From positions 1 to 28,907 of IMG/VR virus record IMGVR_UViG_3300044634_002300: a stretch of 28,907 nt of DNA. The stretch is one strand, 5' to 3'. How positions within the stretch are numbered: position 1 is the stretch's first letter; every line of letters starts with the position of its first letter. Source of the DNA: a virus. This document shows positions 16,557-24,424 of this stretch, one piece after another. The position numbers and the translations under genes were made by a program. Below the pieces are notes generated by a model. It searched no databases and was not told the DNA's origin. It saw only the letters and a program-made list of their open reading frames with translations.

Positions 16557-17468
16557 ATGGGAGGAAACGTATTTGGAACTACAGATAAGATTAACAGGGA
16601 GGATATCAAACCTACCCTGCTTAACTTTTTAAAAGAATTCAAAAGGTTATTCCCCGCAGCCGAACCGCACTTCAGGCAGATGCAGACCCTAGGCTCTGCC
16701 GGCAAGAAAGAGGTATCTGGAGATATCGATTTAGCGATCTCAGACCAAAGCTTTGATAAGATCCAGGACTGGGGGTTAGATCAGAAGCACGTCCAGGAAC
16801 TCTTTGAACTTTTTAAAAAGAGATCTAGGACAGCCTCTGAAGACCAGCTTATGAAAAGAGCTGTGATCGTAGCTATTGCCGAAAAAATCCAAGAGTCTGA
16901 TACCAACCTTGCTGTTGATGTAAAAGGATCTTCCGCAGGAGCGCTATTCCTCCAAGCCCCTCAGTTTAATGAGGCAGGAGAGCAGTTAGAGAAAAACGTT
17001 CAGATTGATATAAACGTAGGAGATATAGACTGGCTTAAGTTCGCTTATTACTCTAGCGTTTACTCCGGTAACGTTAAGGGCCTGCATAGGACCCAGCTCC
17101 TGGTAGCTTTATTTGCTAACAAAGGATATATCTTCTCCCATAACTACGGAGTTAAGAACAAAGACACCCAGGAAGTAGAAGCTAAAACTCCTGCCCAGGC
17201 CATCGAGCTACTAAACAAACTCTACGGCGCTGATTTCAGCAATGAGATATTAGAGAACTATTTTAGCATCATTGAATCCCTTAAGAAGAACTTAAGTGAG
17301 CAGGACCTGAACAGAGTCTACGACATCTACCTTAAGATACTTGACAGCACCCGGGCCGATATCCCGGAAGATCTTCAGGATTACTGGATTGCCAGCCAGG
17401 AGAGGTTACAGCTAAAGGGTAAATTTTTACCCGAGGATTCAAATCTTATAAAGTACCAGATTAAATGA
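16557..17468 (+). CDS. nucleotidyltransferase-fold protein 1
   Basis: The protein has 303 residues. It begins MGGNVFGTTDKINRED and carries a nucleotidyltransferase (Pol beta-type) motif: G46-S47 followed by D56-I-D58 (GSAGKKEVSGDIDLAI). A third acidic residue is likely D151 in KNVQIDINVG, or else D121. The rest is helical (LNKLYGADFSNEILENYFS and on). This fold transfers nucleotidyl groups to nucleic acids, proteins or small molecules; the substrate is not known. The start is an A-rich leader (AAAAAAATG) without a Shine-Dalgarno sequence. The stop overlaps the next gene by four bases (ATGA), and that gene begins with a second such domain, so the two probably form a pair. No CTS-like N-terminus is seen. 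Confidence 0.78.
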   Translation: MGGNVFGTTDKINREDIKPTLLNFLKEFKRLFPAAEPHFRQMQTLGSAGKKEVSGDIDLAISDQSFDKIQDWGLDQKHVQELFELFKKRSRTASEDQLMKRAVIVAIAEKIQESDTNLAVDVKGSSAGALFLQAPQFNEAGEQLEKNVQIDINVGDIDWLKFAYYSSVYSGNVKGLHRTQLLVALFANKGYIFSHNYGVKNKDTQEVEAKTPAQAIELLNKLYGADFSNEILENYFSIIESLKKNLSEQDLNRVYDIYLKILDSTRADIPEDLQDYWIASQERLQLKGKFLPEDSNLIKYQIK

Positions 17469-20389
17469 GCGGTGTAGCAGGAGGAAATAGAATCAAGAGA
17501 CAGAACGTCCAGGATACGTTCAACGATTTTACTGAGAAGGTACTCAGTAAGATCCCCGGCTATAAAGTCTCCAGTCTTTCCGGGAGCGTGAAAGCAGGTT
17601 CAAAGCCTGACTTTGGTGACCTAGACATTATCGCTACCTTTGAGTATGATGATAAGAAAGTAGCCAAGCAGGCGATCATCGATACGGTATCAAAGATGCC
17701 CGATTCCTTGATTATGCCTTTTAAAAGCGAGAGGTATGCCGGTAAAAGATTCTACAATTCAGGAGAGATCATCTCGGTACTATATCCTATCAAAGGAGCA
17801 CCCGGTGAATCAATCCAGGTAGATATTATGGTATCGCTATCGGAGGTAGAGCATCAGTTTAAGAACTCGTTCCTGGACCTACCCGCAGAAGTACAGGGTT
17901 TGATCTTAGGATTAGTTAAGACTGCGCTGCTGGAGCAGGATCCGGCCGAAGTATTTGCCCGTCTGGGAATCAAGAACGTACCGCCTTTAGAAGCAAATCA
18001 GGAATACGAATTCAACCTCTCTAGTGTAAATTTAACCCTTAGAAAAGTAACTCTGGATAATTTCAAAGAAATAGCTAGAGAAGAGATTTGGAAATCCAAT
18101 AACTGGGAGGATATTAAAAACCTTCTTAAGGACTTTGATTTAAGCCAGTCTTTTGAAAAACTTTTAGACCAGGTCACAAGCTCACTAAAAAATCCTAGAA
18201 GTAAGAACCGCGTAGCGGGAATCTTCCGCTCGATGGTATCAGTTAAGTCCGGGGAAGTAGGTACTCCTAAAGGAGACAATAAAGAAAAGGCTTTAGCGGC
18301 CGTTGCTCAAACGCTAACTGAAGCAGAAGGAACTGTGATCGGACTTTACGGGGGCGGCTTCAAACCACCTCACCGCGGTCACTTCCACATCGCTAAAGAG
18401 CTAGCCAAGGATGTAGATTTAATCAAGATTTACATCGGTGGTAGGATCAGAGAGGGAGAAATAATCACAGCTCAGCAGTCAAAAGAGATCTGGGAGGTAT
18501 ATGCAAAGTACTTAGGTAAGCCTACCGAGATTGAAATCGCTCCGATCACACCTATCCTTTCAATCTACCAGGAGATCGAAGCTAACCCAAAGCAAGACTA
18601 TGTAGTAGGTTCTTCTAGCGAACCGGGAGATGTAGGTAAATTTAAAGCTTTGCAGCTTAACAAAGACAATTTCTACGATAAAGCAAAATTAAAAATTGTG
18701 TCAACGATCAACGAAGAAAAACTATCTGCTACTACAGTCAGAACAGATGCCGAGTACCTAAAAACAGGTCAATGGATGCCTGAAGAACTTTCAGCAGACG
18801 ATAAAAAAGCAGTACTCGGAATTTTAAAAGCAACTCCTGAGTACAAAATGGCTGAAGCCATCGATGATGTATTTAGCAACTTCCTAGGAGAAAGCAAAAA
18901 AGAAAAAGCAGAAAAGGAAGAAGAGACTTCGGAAGTTAGTATGGGTACTCCCGTCACCCCGATCTCGGTCGTCCCATCGGTAGTCCGTCAAAGGATGCAA
19001 GACCTTACGGTTTACTTCCGGGATTTAGCCCCGGATGATGTCATCGTTGATTTCAACGGTCAATCGATCGTCATCACCCCGATGATCTACAACAAGGCTG
19101 AACCAACAGGACCTGCTGACTTTACACCCCAGCAAAAACCCATCAACGAATTAGGAACGTACTTCAACTACGTACCGTATATCGCCGGGATACTTGAGCA
19201 TATGATAGCTAAAGGTATGAAGGTAGTCCCGCTACCGGACATCAAAACCAGACAAGATGAAGAAAACGCTGCTAAGACTTTTGGTAAGACTGCTACGTAC
19301 GATCCTGGTAAGAAAGAAGTCGTGCTGTATGTGACAGGCCGTCACCCCAAAGACGTTATGAGGTCTTTCTGCCATGAGATGATTCACCATATGCAGAATC
19401 TAGAAGGACGTCTGCCGATGATCACTACCACCAACACCCAGGAGGATTCAGCGTTAAACGAGATCGAAAAAGAGGCACATTTCCTGGGAAGTATGACTAT
19501 GAGAGAGTACGAAGATTCGATCAAAAATCAAGATACCCTAGAAGAAGGTACCAAATACCGCTCCATCGTTGCTGATGTTAGGCAGGCTGTTAACGATGCT
19601 TTAAACGTTTTAATAACGGGGAAAGAAGAGCTAAAAAAACAAGCGAAGGATTTAAAGTTAAAAGGTGAAATAGAAAAAGCGAATAAACTTTTAAAATCTA
19701 TAAATAAAGTTAAAGGATATAACATTAAGACCATAAGAGAGCCTGGGAAGAAGGACATTGAGATTGCCGGAAAGTACGGAATGTCCTCTTTAGGAGCTAT
19801 GCTATCAACAGAATCCCAGGTAGCGTACCTAGGAGAGTTTACAAGCCAGAGCGAGAAAGGAACTAGATCAAAAGACGGTAAACCGATCACTGTAGAAGTT
19901 AACCTAAAGTTTGCTCAATCTAATGAGGTCAAGCCCGGGGAGTACTACATCGACGGAGAGGCTTCATCAGATGACGGTGAACTAGATATTATAATAGCGT
20001 TTAATCCCGGAGACGGTGCTAGCCTCCTTCAAAAGATACAACCTACTTTGACCGATCTCATCCGTCACGAGATCGAACACCTTACCCAGTCCGGAGCCCA
20101 GCTCCAGCCCACCAAATGGATGCGAGGTGACCTAGCCATGCGCAAGAGGATAAGGCAGAATCCAGAGACATTCTACAAGTACTTCATGCTACCTAAAGAA
20201 GTAGATGCAAACATCCAAGGGCTTTACATGAAAGCAAACTACGACAAGACTGACTTTCAGTCAACTGTCGATCAGTACTTAGATAGCTTGGTTGATACAG
20301 AAGTAATATCGGTAGAAAAGAGGAAAGAAGTCTACGATAAGTTTAAAGCCCGGATCCCTCAGATCGGAGGCATACCAAACCTAAATTAA
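17465..20389 (+). CDS. 974-aa multidomain protein: nucleotidyltransferase, cytidylyltransferase, two HExxH metallopeptidase domains
   Basis: The protein reads as four modules. (1) Residues 1-286: a nucleotidyltransferase with G40-S41, D52-L-D54 and D120. (2) 287-476: a nucleotidyl/cytidylyltransferase with G293-LYGGGFKPPHRGH (the GxFxPxHxGH-type nucleotide site) and a downstream SATTVRT. (3) 477-694: a zinc peptidase with C636-HEMIH (H637, E638, H641) and a likely third ligand in EIEKEAH (about 666-672). (4) 695-974: a second zinc peptidase with HEIEH (868-872) and a likely Glu ligand in PKEVDANIQG (E912). The boundaries coincide with LTE286|A, LGE476|S and LEE694|G, which fit the T4-type prohead protease rule. 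A polyprotein processed in the capsid is inferred. It is coupled to the preceding nucleotidyltransferase by an ATGA overlap and ends two bases before the next ATG. Confidence 0.82.
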   Translation: MSGVAGGNRIKRQNVQDTFNDFTEKVLSKIPGYKVSSLSGSVKAGSKPDFGDLDIIATFEYDDKKVAKQAIIDTVSKMPDSLIMPFKSERYAGKRFYNSGEIISVLYPIKGAPGESIQVDIMVSLSEVEHQFKNSFLDLPAEVQGLILGLVKTALLEQDPAEVFARLGIKNVPPLEANQEYEFNLSSVNLTLRKVTLDNFKEIAREEIWKSNNWEDIKNLLKDFDLSQSFEKLLDQVTSSLKNPRSKNRVAGIFRSMVSVKSGEVGTPKGDNKEKALAAVAQTLTEAEGTVIGLYGGGFKPPHRGHFHIAKELAKDVDLIKIYIGGRIREGEIITAQQSKEIWEVYAKYLGKPTEIEIAPITPILSIYQEIEANPKQDYVVGSSSEPGDVGKFKALQLNKDNFYDKAKLKIVSTINEEKLSATTVRTDAEYLKTGQWMPEELSADDKKAVLGILKATPEYKMAEAIDDVFSNFLGESKKEKAEKEEETSEVSMGTPVTPISVVPSVVRQRMQDLTVYFRDLAPDDVIVDFNGQSIVITPMIYNKAEPTGPADFTPQQKPINELGTYFNYVPYIAGILEHMIAKGMKVVPLPDIKTRQDEENAAKTFGKTATYDPGKKEVVLYVTGRHPKDVMRSFCHEMIHHMQNLEGRLPMITTTNTQEDSALNEIEKEAHFLGSMTMREYEDSIKNQDTLEEGTKYRSIVADVRQAVNDALNVLITGKEELKKQAKDLKLKGEIEKANKLLKSINKVKGYNIKTIREPGKKDIEIAGKYGMSSLGAMLSTESQVAYLGEFTSQSEKGTRSKDGKPITVEVNLKFAQSNEVKPGEYYIDGEASSDDGELDIIIAFNPGDGASLLQKIQPTLTDLIRHEIEHLTQSGAQLQPTKWMRGDLAMRKRIRQNPETFYKYFMLPKEVDANIQGLYMKANYDKTDFQSTVDQYLDSLVDTEVISVEKRKEVYDKFKARIPQIGGIPNLN

Positions 20390-20391
20390 AG

Positions 20392-20952
20392 ATGGGAGTA
20401 TTAGCAGATTTACTACTTACTGAAGAAGAGCAGAATCCAAAACCTAGAGGCAAGCTCTTCTGTGATATGGACGGAGTGCTGACGGACTTCGATCAGAGGT
20501 TTGATCACTACTTTGAAATGCTTCCAGCCGAGTATGAAGAACGGAGAGGCAAGGCAGGGTTCTGGAGTGCCATCGCCCCGATCGGGCAGATCTTCTGGGA
20601 AGGAATGGAATGGACTCCTTACGGAAAAGTTTTATGGAAGCACATCCAGGATTTTAATCCTACTTTACTTACCGCTCCTTCATCCGAGCAATCATCCAGA
20701 GACGGCAAAGTAGAATGGGCGAATAGAGAACTTGATCCTATCCCTCCTATCATCTTTAGACAAGCTAAAGAAAAGCACCTAGAATGCTCCGGACCCGATG
20801 ACATCTTGATCGATGACCGGGAAGATACTATCGAGAGATGGAAAGATGCCGGAGGAATAGGAATTTATCACCCCAAGAACGGGGATCCCACCTTAATTAT
20901 CAGAAGATTAGAAACACTAGGTTATGTCAAGCCATCTAAAGAAGGAATTTGA
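20392..20952 (+). CDS. HAD-superfamily phosphatase with CTS-like N-terminus
   Basis: The protein has 186 residues. The N-terminus MGVLADLLLTEEEQ has L9-T10-E11, a match to the CTS cleavage pattern. The HAD core follows: LFCDMDGVLTDF with D25 (nucleophile) and D27; a Thr/Ser motif near LLTAPSS; a basic residue element in FRQAKEKHLE (motif II-type Lys region); and DILIDDREDTIERW with D141/D142 as motif III. This is typical of 5'-nucleotidase (NT5C)-like HAD enzymes, which remove phosphates from nucleotides. The substrate is unknown. The start lies two bases after the 974-residue gene. It overlaps the next gene by 29 bases. Confidence 0.82.
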   Translation: MGVLADLLLTEEEQNPKPRGKLFCDMDGVLTDFDQRFDHYFEMLPAEYEERRGKAGFWSAIAPIGQIFWEGMEWTPYGKVLWKHIQDFNPTLLTAPSSEQSSRDGKVEWANRELDPIPPIIFRQAKEKHLECSGPDDILIDDREDTIERWKDAGGIGIYHPKNGDPTLIIRRLETLGYVKPSKEGI

Positions 20953-21496
20953 TGAGAGGGCTGTAAACAGAGCCCGGAACCTCATCACTAAAAATTTTAA
21001 CAACCGGACCATGGTCGGTTCAGGGTACGAGAAGGTAAAGCAAAAGCATACCGAGGGTGAAACCTGGCTAGAAGATGGTAGGACCTGGACCATTAAAAAC
21101 GGTGTTAGACAGAATGTCACCAAACTCGACGGTGCTAAGAAGCTAGCTCAGACCCCGCTCATCTGCCCTAAATGCAGCGGTTCTATGAACCACCACCTAG
21201 CTAAAAAAATGTATAAGATTCACGGCTTTTGCTTTGAATGTACCGTTGATATGGAGGCAGGTCTTAGACGGGCCGGGTTATACCAGGAGTATGAAAAGCA
21301 GATGATGCAAGGTAATATGCAGGGCTGGGCCGAGGGCCTGCAGCAGTGGATGATCGAACAGCTAGGAGAATCAATCTCCTTCGTTACCGAGGACGGTACA
21401 GTAGAGGACTGGGGCAACAATCCTGCCCGGCAAAAAGTCGAAATCATTAAGAACGTCAATCAATATCTTGACCACCTTAAGAAGCACCTGGAGTAA
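20924..21496 (+). CDS. zinc-ribbon protein, unknown
   Basis: The protein has 190 residues and no named family. A basic N-terminus (KKEFDERAVNRARNLITKNF) is followed by a likely zinc ribbon with C81-P-K-C84 and C103-F-E-C106, which could bind nucleic acid or another protein. A helical C-terminus contains many Gln and Met (YEKQMMQGNMQGWAEGLQQW). No CTS-like N-terminus is seen. The 29-base overlap with the HAD gene suggests coupling. The stop is just before a CTATTTATAAAGA element. Confidence 0.72.
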   Translation: MSSHLKKEFDERAVNRARNLITKNFNNRTMVGSGYEKVKQKHTEGETWLEDGRTWTIKNGVRQNVTKLDGAKKLAQTPLICPKCSGSMNHHLAKKMYKIHGFCFECTVDMEAGLRRAGLYQEYEKQMMQGNMQGWAEGLQQWMIEQLGESISFVTEDGTVEDWGNNPARQKVEIIKNVNQYLDHLKKHLE

Positions 21497-21511
21497 CTAT
21501 TTATAAAGAAA
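21497..21511 (+). promoter_or_regulatory. CTATTTATAAAGAAA motif, candidate late promoter-like element
   Basis: This is the same 13-base core (CTATTTATAAAGA) as at 25914, with only two further bases differing in each direction. It sits directly after a stop codon and 20 bases before the ATG of the next gene. No Shine-Dalgarno sequence follows (AACTTCAATG). The exact repeat in otherwise unrelated gaps makes chance unlikely. Confidence 0.5.
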
Positions 21512-21516
21512 CTTCA

Positions 21517-22446
21517 ATGATTTTAACTGAGTCAAAAGTTACGACAGTACTAACAGAAGGTCTTCGCTACCATTTGCAGACCGGCAATCCTTTATACGAG
21601 AATATTTACCGTCCAGGGTCAGAAGAATACTTCAACACTATTCGTCAGGCACGTCTACTTATGAACGAAGGTCTGCTACAGAATCTATGTCTAGAAGATA
21701 TGGAGCTTTTATTTGAAACCCAGGTAGGTGAGTATGCTGAATTTGAAGGGAAAAAAGTACCTTTAGATTTCCCGATGCTGGAAGAGATTACTTTTGTAAT
21801 CCCGGATGCAGAAGCAACCTGGCCTCAAGCCTCTACAAATCCTCAGATCTTTAAGATGGGAGAACAGCAGTGGAAAAAGCTTTCTGATATATCCAAGGCA
21901 TCCGGAGGATTCGGATATACTGCAAAGTACTCCGATATTGACCCCGTCATGGAAGATCCTGCAACAGGTGAGATTGTGACTTTCACTGACAGTGATCAGG
22001 TCCAGATGCCCGTAGTCCTGAAGTACCAGGAGGCAGGAGTAATAAAGTACGAGATCGTAGTAGGAGAAGATATCCTTCACAGCCTGATTGACTCAGGCAC
22101 CAATCCCGATCCTGATATCTGGGTTGTGGACATTACAAGCGAGGCACTAGCCGAGGCTAAGTACCAGGGCAAGGAAGTAGCTTTGAATAAACCCAAAAGA
22201 GGAGGACCTAAGAAGTTCTTCGTTTATACCCGCAACCCTAAGACCGGCAAAACTATCAAAGTGAACTTCGGAGGTACTACAGGACTGACTGCTAAGATCA
22301 ACAATCCGGAAGCACGCCGTAACTTTGCCAGCCGTCACAACTGCGATCAGAAAAACGATAAAACCAAGCCCGGGTACTGGTCTTGCAGACTCCCAAGGTA
22401 CGCCAAGTTGATTGGACTTAAATCAAGCTTTGGTGGTTTCTGGTGA
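21517..22446 (+). CDS. cargo-type protein with double LTE N-terminus and Cys-bearing C-terminal domain
   Basis: The protein has 309 residues and no named family. The N-terminus MILTESKVTTVLTEGLR holds L3-T-E5|S6 and L12-T-E14|G15, both fitting prohead protease sites. The middle (60-230) is a mixed alpha/beta part (FEGKKVPLDFPMLEEITFVI onward). The C-terminal ~75 residues (KFFVYTRNPKTGKTIKVNFG, then SRHNC276DQKNDKTKPGYW, then C290) form a compact basic domain with two Cys and a His, a type I have seen in aquatic T4-like phages; it may bind DNA. One base after its stop comes the next gene's start. It is likely an internal virion protein if the signal is real. Confidence 0.72.
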   Translation: MILTESKVTTVLTEGLRYHLQTGNPLYENIYRPGSEEYFNTIRQARLLMNEGLLQNLCLEDMELLFETQVGEYAEFEGKKVPLDFPMLEEITFVIPDAEATWPQASTNPQIFKMGEQQWKKLSDISKASGGFGYTAKYSDIDPVMEDPATGEIVTFTDSDQVQMPVVLKYQEAGVIKYEIVVGEDILHSLIDSGTNPDPDIWVVDITSEALAEAKYQGKEVALNKPKRGGPKKFFVYTRNPKTGKTIKVNFGGTTGLTAKINNPEARRNFASRHNCDQKNDKTKPGYWSCRLPRYAKLIGLKSSFGGFW

Positions 22447-22447
22447 T

Positions 22448-22927
22448 ATGATTAAGTTAATAGATCTTATAAAAGAAATAGGAGACTCAAGTTCTCAACC
22501 ATATAAATTTGATTTTTATGGTGATTATGATGTTATGAGAGTTTATGGATTTTATACTGAAAATTATCCATATACTGTAGAATTACAATATGATGATTTA
22601 GATTTCTATGACGAGGATACAACTAACGTATTAGGAGTAAGATTCTATGTCTCAGATGAAGATGAACCGGATTTGGAACGAGATGATATTGTAACAAATA
22701 AAGGTGAACTGTTTAGAGTTATGGCAACTGTAACAGCTATTATTAAAAAAGATATTCAAAATCACCCTGAAATTGATACTATAACATTCACCCCATCAAA
22801 AAAAGAAGGTGAAACTGCAAATGTATCTAGATTAAACCTTTACACACGATATATTAAATATGAATTCCCTAATGCTATTGTAAAACCATATGGTACTAGT
22901 GGTGGTGTAATAGTAAAACTCAAATGA
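22448..22927 (+). CDS. small CTS-like protein, A/T-rich gene
   Basis: About 159 residues if ATG 22448 is used. That start gives MIKLIDLIKEIG, which matches the MKLIDLLLEE signal in neighbouring genes (I8-K-E10), and it sits one base after the previous stop. An in-frame ATG at 22412 would overlap the previous gene and add 12 unlike residues, so I prefer 22448. The body is acidic (YDDLDFYDEDTTN) and then ordered (LNLYTRYIKYEFP). The gene is visibly richer in A/T than its neighbours, with codon third positions mostly A or T, suggesting a different origin. The family is unknown. The stop overlaps the next start (ATGA). Confidence 0.7.
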   Translation: MIKLIDLIKEIGDSSSQPYKFDFYGDYDVMRVYGFYTENYPYTVELQYDDLDFYDEDTTNVLGVRFYVSDEDEPDLERDDIVTNKGELFRVMATVTAIIKKDIQNHPEIDTITFTPSKKEGETANVSRLNLYTRYIKYEFPNAIVKPYGTSGGVIVKLK

Positions 22928-23208
22928 GACCCTACACTGATCTAGAAGTTACAGACAAATACATCATCCGAGAATTTACCGAAAACATTGACCCAATAGA
23001 GTTAATGTGGCATAGGGACGACGAAGATCGTACTGTAGAACCACTCTGCCCTAGTGATTGGCAGTTCCAAAGAGACAATGAAATGCCCATCCTTCTTAAA
23101 GAGGGTGAAAGGATATTTATTAAGAAACACGAGTGGCACCGTGTCATTAAAGGTTCTGGTCATTTACTTATAAAAATTTACAAACATGGCAAAGAAGAAG
23201 CATACTGA
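22924..23208 (+). CDS. small conserved phage protein, cupin-like suggestion
   Basis: The protein has 94 residues. It contains IREFTENIDPIELMWHRDDE, then WQFQRDNEMPILLKEGER, then HEWHRVIKGSGHLLIKIYKH. The pattern of acidic and His/Trp residues and beta strands resembles a small cupin-like barrel, in which two His or a Glu/His set would bind a metal (H51-type WHR and HEWHR), but this is only a suggestion. I have seen similar small proteins in aquatic T4-like phages without an assigned role. No CTS-like N-terminus is seen. It is coupled to its neighbours at both ends (ATGA at 22924 and a 23-base overlap downstream). Confidence 0.68.
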   Translation: MRPYTDLEVTDKYIIREFTENIDPIELMWHRDDEDRTVEPLCPSDWQFQRDNEMPILLKEGERIFIKKHEWHRVIKGSGHLLIKIYKHGKEEAY

Positions 23209-23449
23209 TAACGAGATTATCAACGAACTAGTAGCTGTAGCTACCCCGGAGATAACCCCGGAAATCGAATTGACTCCTGTAATTGAAGCAGCTCCTGTAG
23301 CTGTTACTGCCCCGGTTCTTACCCCAGGAGAGTACTACCAGGGAAAAAAGATTGAGAGATACGTCTCCAACCTAGGAAAGAAGGCTGTTGCAATCATCGA
23401 GGGAAAAAGAGTTAAAGTACTTAAAGCGGACGTCATCAAAGTCAAGTAA
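23186..23449 (+). CDS. Pro/Ala/Glu-linker small protein
   Basis: The protein has 87 residues. A basic N-terminus (MAKKKHTDNE) is followed by a low-complexity Pro/Ala/Thr/Glu stretch (about 20-46) and a basic beta-like C-terminus (YYQGKKIERYVSNLGKKAVA onward). It overlaps the upstream gene by 23 bases and the next gene as TAATG. The highly charged, mostly unstructured composition suits a virion-internal or scaffold-associated protein, which is inferred from composition. Confidence 0.66.
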   Translation: MAKKKHTDNEIINELVAVATPEITPEIELTPVIEAAPVAVTAPVLTPGEYYQGKKIERYVSNLGKKAVAIIEGKRVKVLKADVIKVK

Positions 23450-23592
23450 TGGCTAAGATCAAGTCTCAAGCAGTATCAACATTCCAGGACAGGCCGAAGG
23501 TCAGCAGACCGGGGGTACATTCTAAGACCAAGACTTCAGTTCTTAAAACCAGCAAGAACTATACCAAGAAGTATCGTGGCCAAGGTAAATAG
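23449..23592 (+). CDS. 47-aa basic protein, overlapping both neighbours
   Basis: The start ATG overlaps the previous stop (TAATG), and the frame stays open for 47 codons to TAG at 23590-23592. The sequence is very basic (MAKIKSQAVSTFQDRP, then VHSKTKTSVLKTSKNY, then KKYRGQGK), with about a quarter Lys/Arg, no Cys and no acidic cluster. It resembles short basic phage proteins that bind nucleic acid, but no family is named. The next gene starts inside it at GTG 23576. Its small size means it is easily missed. Reading-frame fit and neighbour coupling support it as real. Confidence 0.7.
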   Translation: MAKIKSQAVSTFQDRPKVSRPGVHSKTKTSVLKTSKNYTKKYRGQGK

Positions 23593-24085
23593 ATCTGACA
23601 TAAAAGCCTTTATGCGTGACCTCCTCAGGGAGGTTATTGTGGAAGGTGGTATGGAGGAAAATTTACGTGATTGGGTAAAAGCAAAATGGGTACGGATAGA
23701 TTCAAGCGGCAATATAGCAGGGGCCTGCGGTACTTCAAAAAATCAGAAAAACCCGGACAGATGCTTACCTATAGCCAAGGCCCGGTCCTTGACCAAGAGT
23801 CAGAGAGCTGCTACGGCTGCTAAAAAGAAAAAAGCAGGGTCAAAGGGAGCTCAGGTAGTCCCTAACACTAAAGCTGCTAAAGTAACCAAGGAACAGGTTA
23901 TAGAGACTCTTAGCTCTATGCTCATAGAAAAGTCAGGATACTCTCCAACCCAGCCCGACAAATGGTCTTATGCTATAAGCCAGGCCAAGGCCAAGTACGA
24001 TACTTACCCTTCAGCTTTAGCTAACTTATGGGCTTCCAAGAAGTATAAGGAGCTGGGAGGCAGATGGAAGAAAAAGAAAAAGTAA
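23576..24085 (+). CDS. small basic protein with GACG..DRCLP motif, DUF5872-like
   Basis: The protein has 169 residues from GTG 23576. The shorter ATG 23611 would give MRDLLREVIVEGG and is also possible, and would look more like the CTS-type starts. The core WVRIDSSGNIAGACGTS, then C51...C63 with NPDRCLPIAKA, matches the small domain I know as DUF5872, common in T4-like phages and with no known role. It is followed by a Lys-rich region and a C-terminal helical part with SGYSPTQPDKWSYAISQAKA and YKELGGRWKKKKK. It is a likely DNA-binding or virion-internal protein. The overlap with the 47-residue gene supports coupling. Confidence 0.74.
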   Translation: MAKVNRSDIKAFMRDLLREVIVEGGMEENLRDWVKAKWVRIDSSGNIAGACGTSKNQKNPDRCLPIAKARSLTKSQRAATAAKKKKAGSKGAQVVPNTKAAKVTKEQVIETLSSMLIEKSGYSPTQPDKWSYAISQAKAKYDTYPSALANLWASKKYKELGGRWKKKKK

Positions 24086-24130
24086 ATAAGAACTACTATG
24101 AAACTAATAGACCTACTTTTAGAAGAAAAA
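24084..24130 (+). repeat. dispersed repeat of leader and CTS-like codons, copy 1
   Basis: The leader AAATAAGAACTACT plus the ATG and ten codons encoding MKLIDLLLEE is repeated at 24419-24465 with about five mismatches in 47 bases (leader AAATAAGAAGTATT). The repeat includes non-coding leader, so it reflects DNA-level copying rather than protein selection only. Confidence 0.75.
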
Positions 24131-24424
24131 AAAGCAAAAGAAACTTTCGAGGAATTTGCTACCACAAGAGGTGCAGGTGCTGCTAAGATAGCATCCAATG
24201 CCGAAGAGAAGGGCGGACTAGCTCTTTTGACTTGGCATCACTTTAAGGTCAAGGCCCCGTACTACAAAAAGGCAACAGCCGGTAAGTTCGACGAAGAGTC
24301 TGCTAAAAAAGAATTTGAAAGTACCTTAAAAAGCATATCATTAGATATGACCGCTATTGAATTTCAAAGAGAGGTAGGCCGGCTAGAGGTGCTAGGGGAG
24401 CTGCTGATTAGAGAGAAAAAATAA
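24098..24424 (+). CDS. 108-aa small protein with CTS-like N-terminus
   Basis: The N-terminus MKLIDLLLEEKK has L8-E9-E10, the position used for cleavage in the T4 signal. The body is helical and charged (KETFEEFATTRGAGAAKIAS, then LALLTWHHFKVKAPYYKKAT), with no Cys and no membrane segment. The family is unknown; similar small proteins occur in aquatic T4-like phages. The leader and first ten codons repeat at 24433 with about five base differences. It is a likely internal head protein if the signal is functional. Confidence 0.72.
   Translation: MKLIDLLLEEKKAKETFEEFATTRGAGAAKIASNAEEKGGLALLTWHHFKVKAPYYKKATAGKFDEESAKKEFESTLKSISLDMTAIEFQREVGRLEVLGELLIREKK

Noticed and set aside
19528-19890. 120-codon open frame on the minus strand
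   Set aside because: It lies wholly inside the 974-residue gene, opposite a Lys-rich A/T-rich segment that naturally gives Phe/Ser-rich antisense frames.
16557-20389. MNT/HEPN-type toxin-antitoxin system
   Set aside because: Nucleotidyltransferase domains are present, but no HEPN motif (RxxxxH) partner was seen next to them, and the second is part of a much larger multidomain protein.
22412-22447. Longer start for the 22448 gene
   Set aside because: It would overlap the preceding gene by 35 bases and add 12 residues unlike the MIKLIDL signal. The 22448 start is one base after the previous stop and matches the family of starts.
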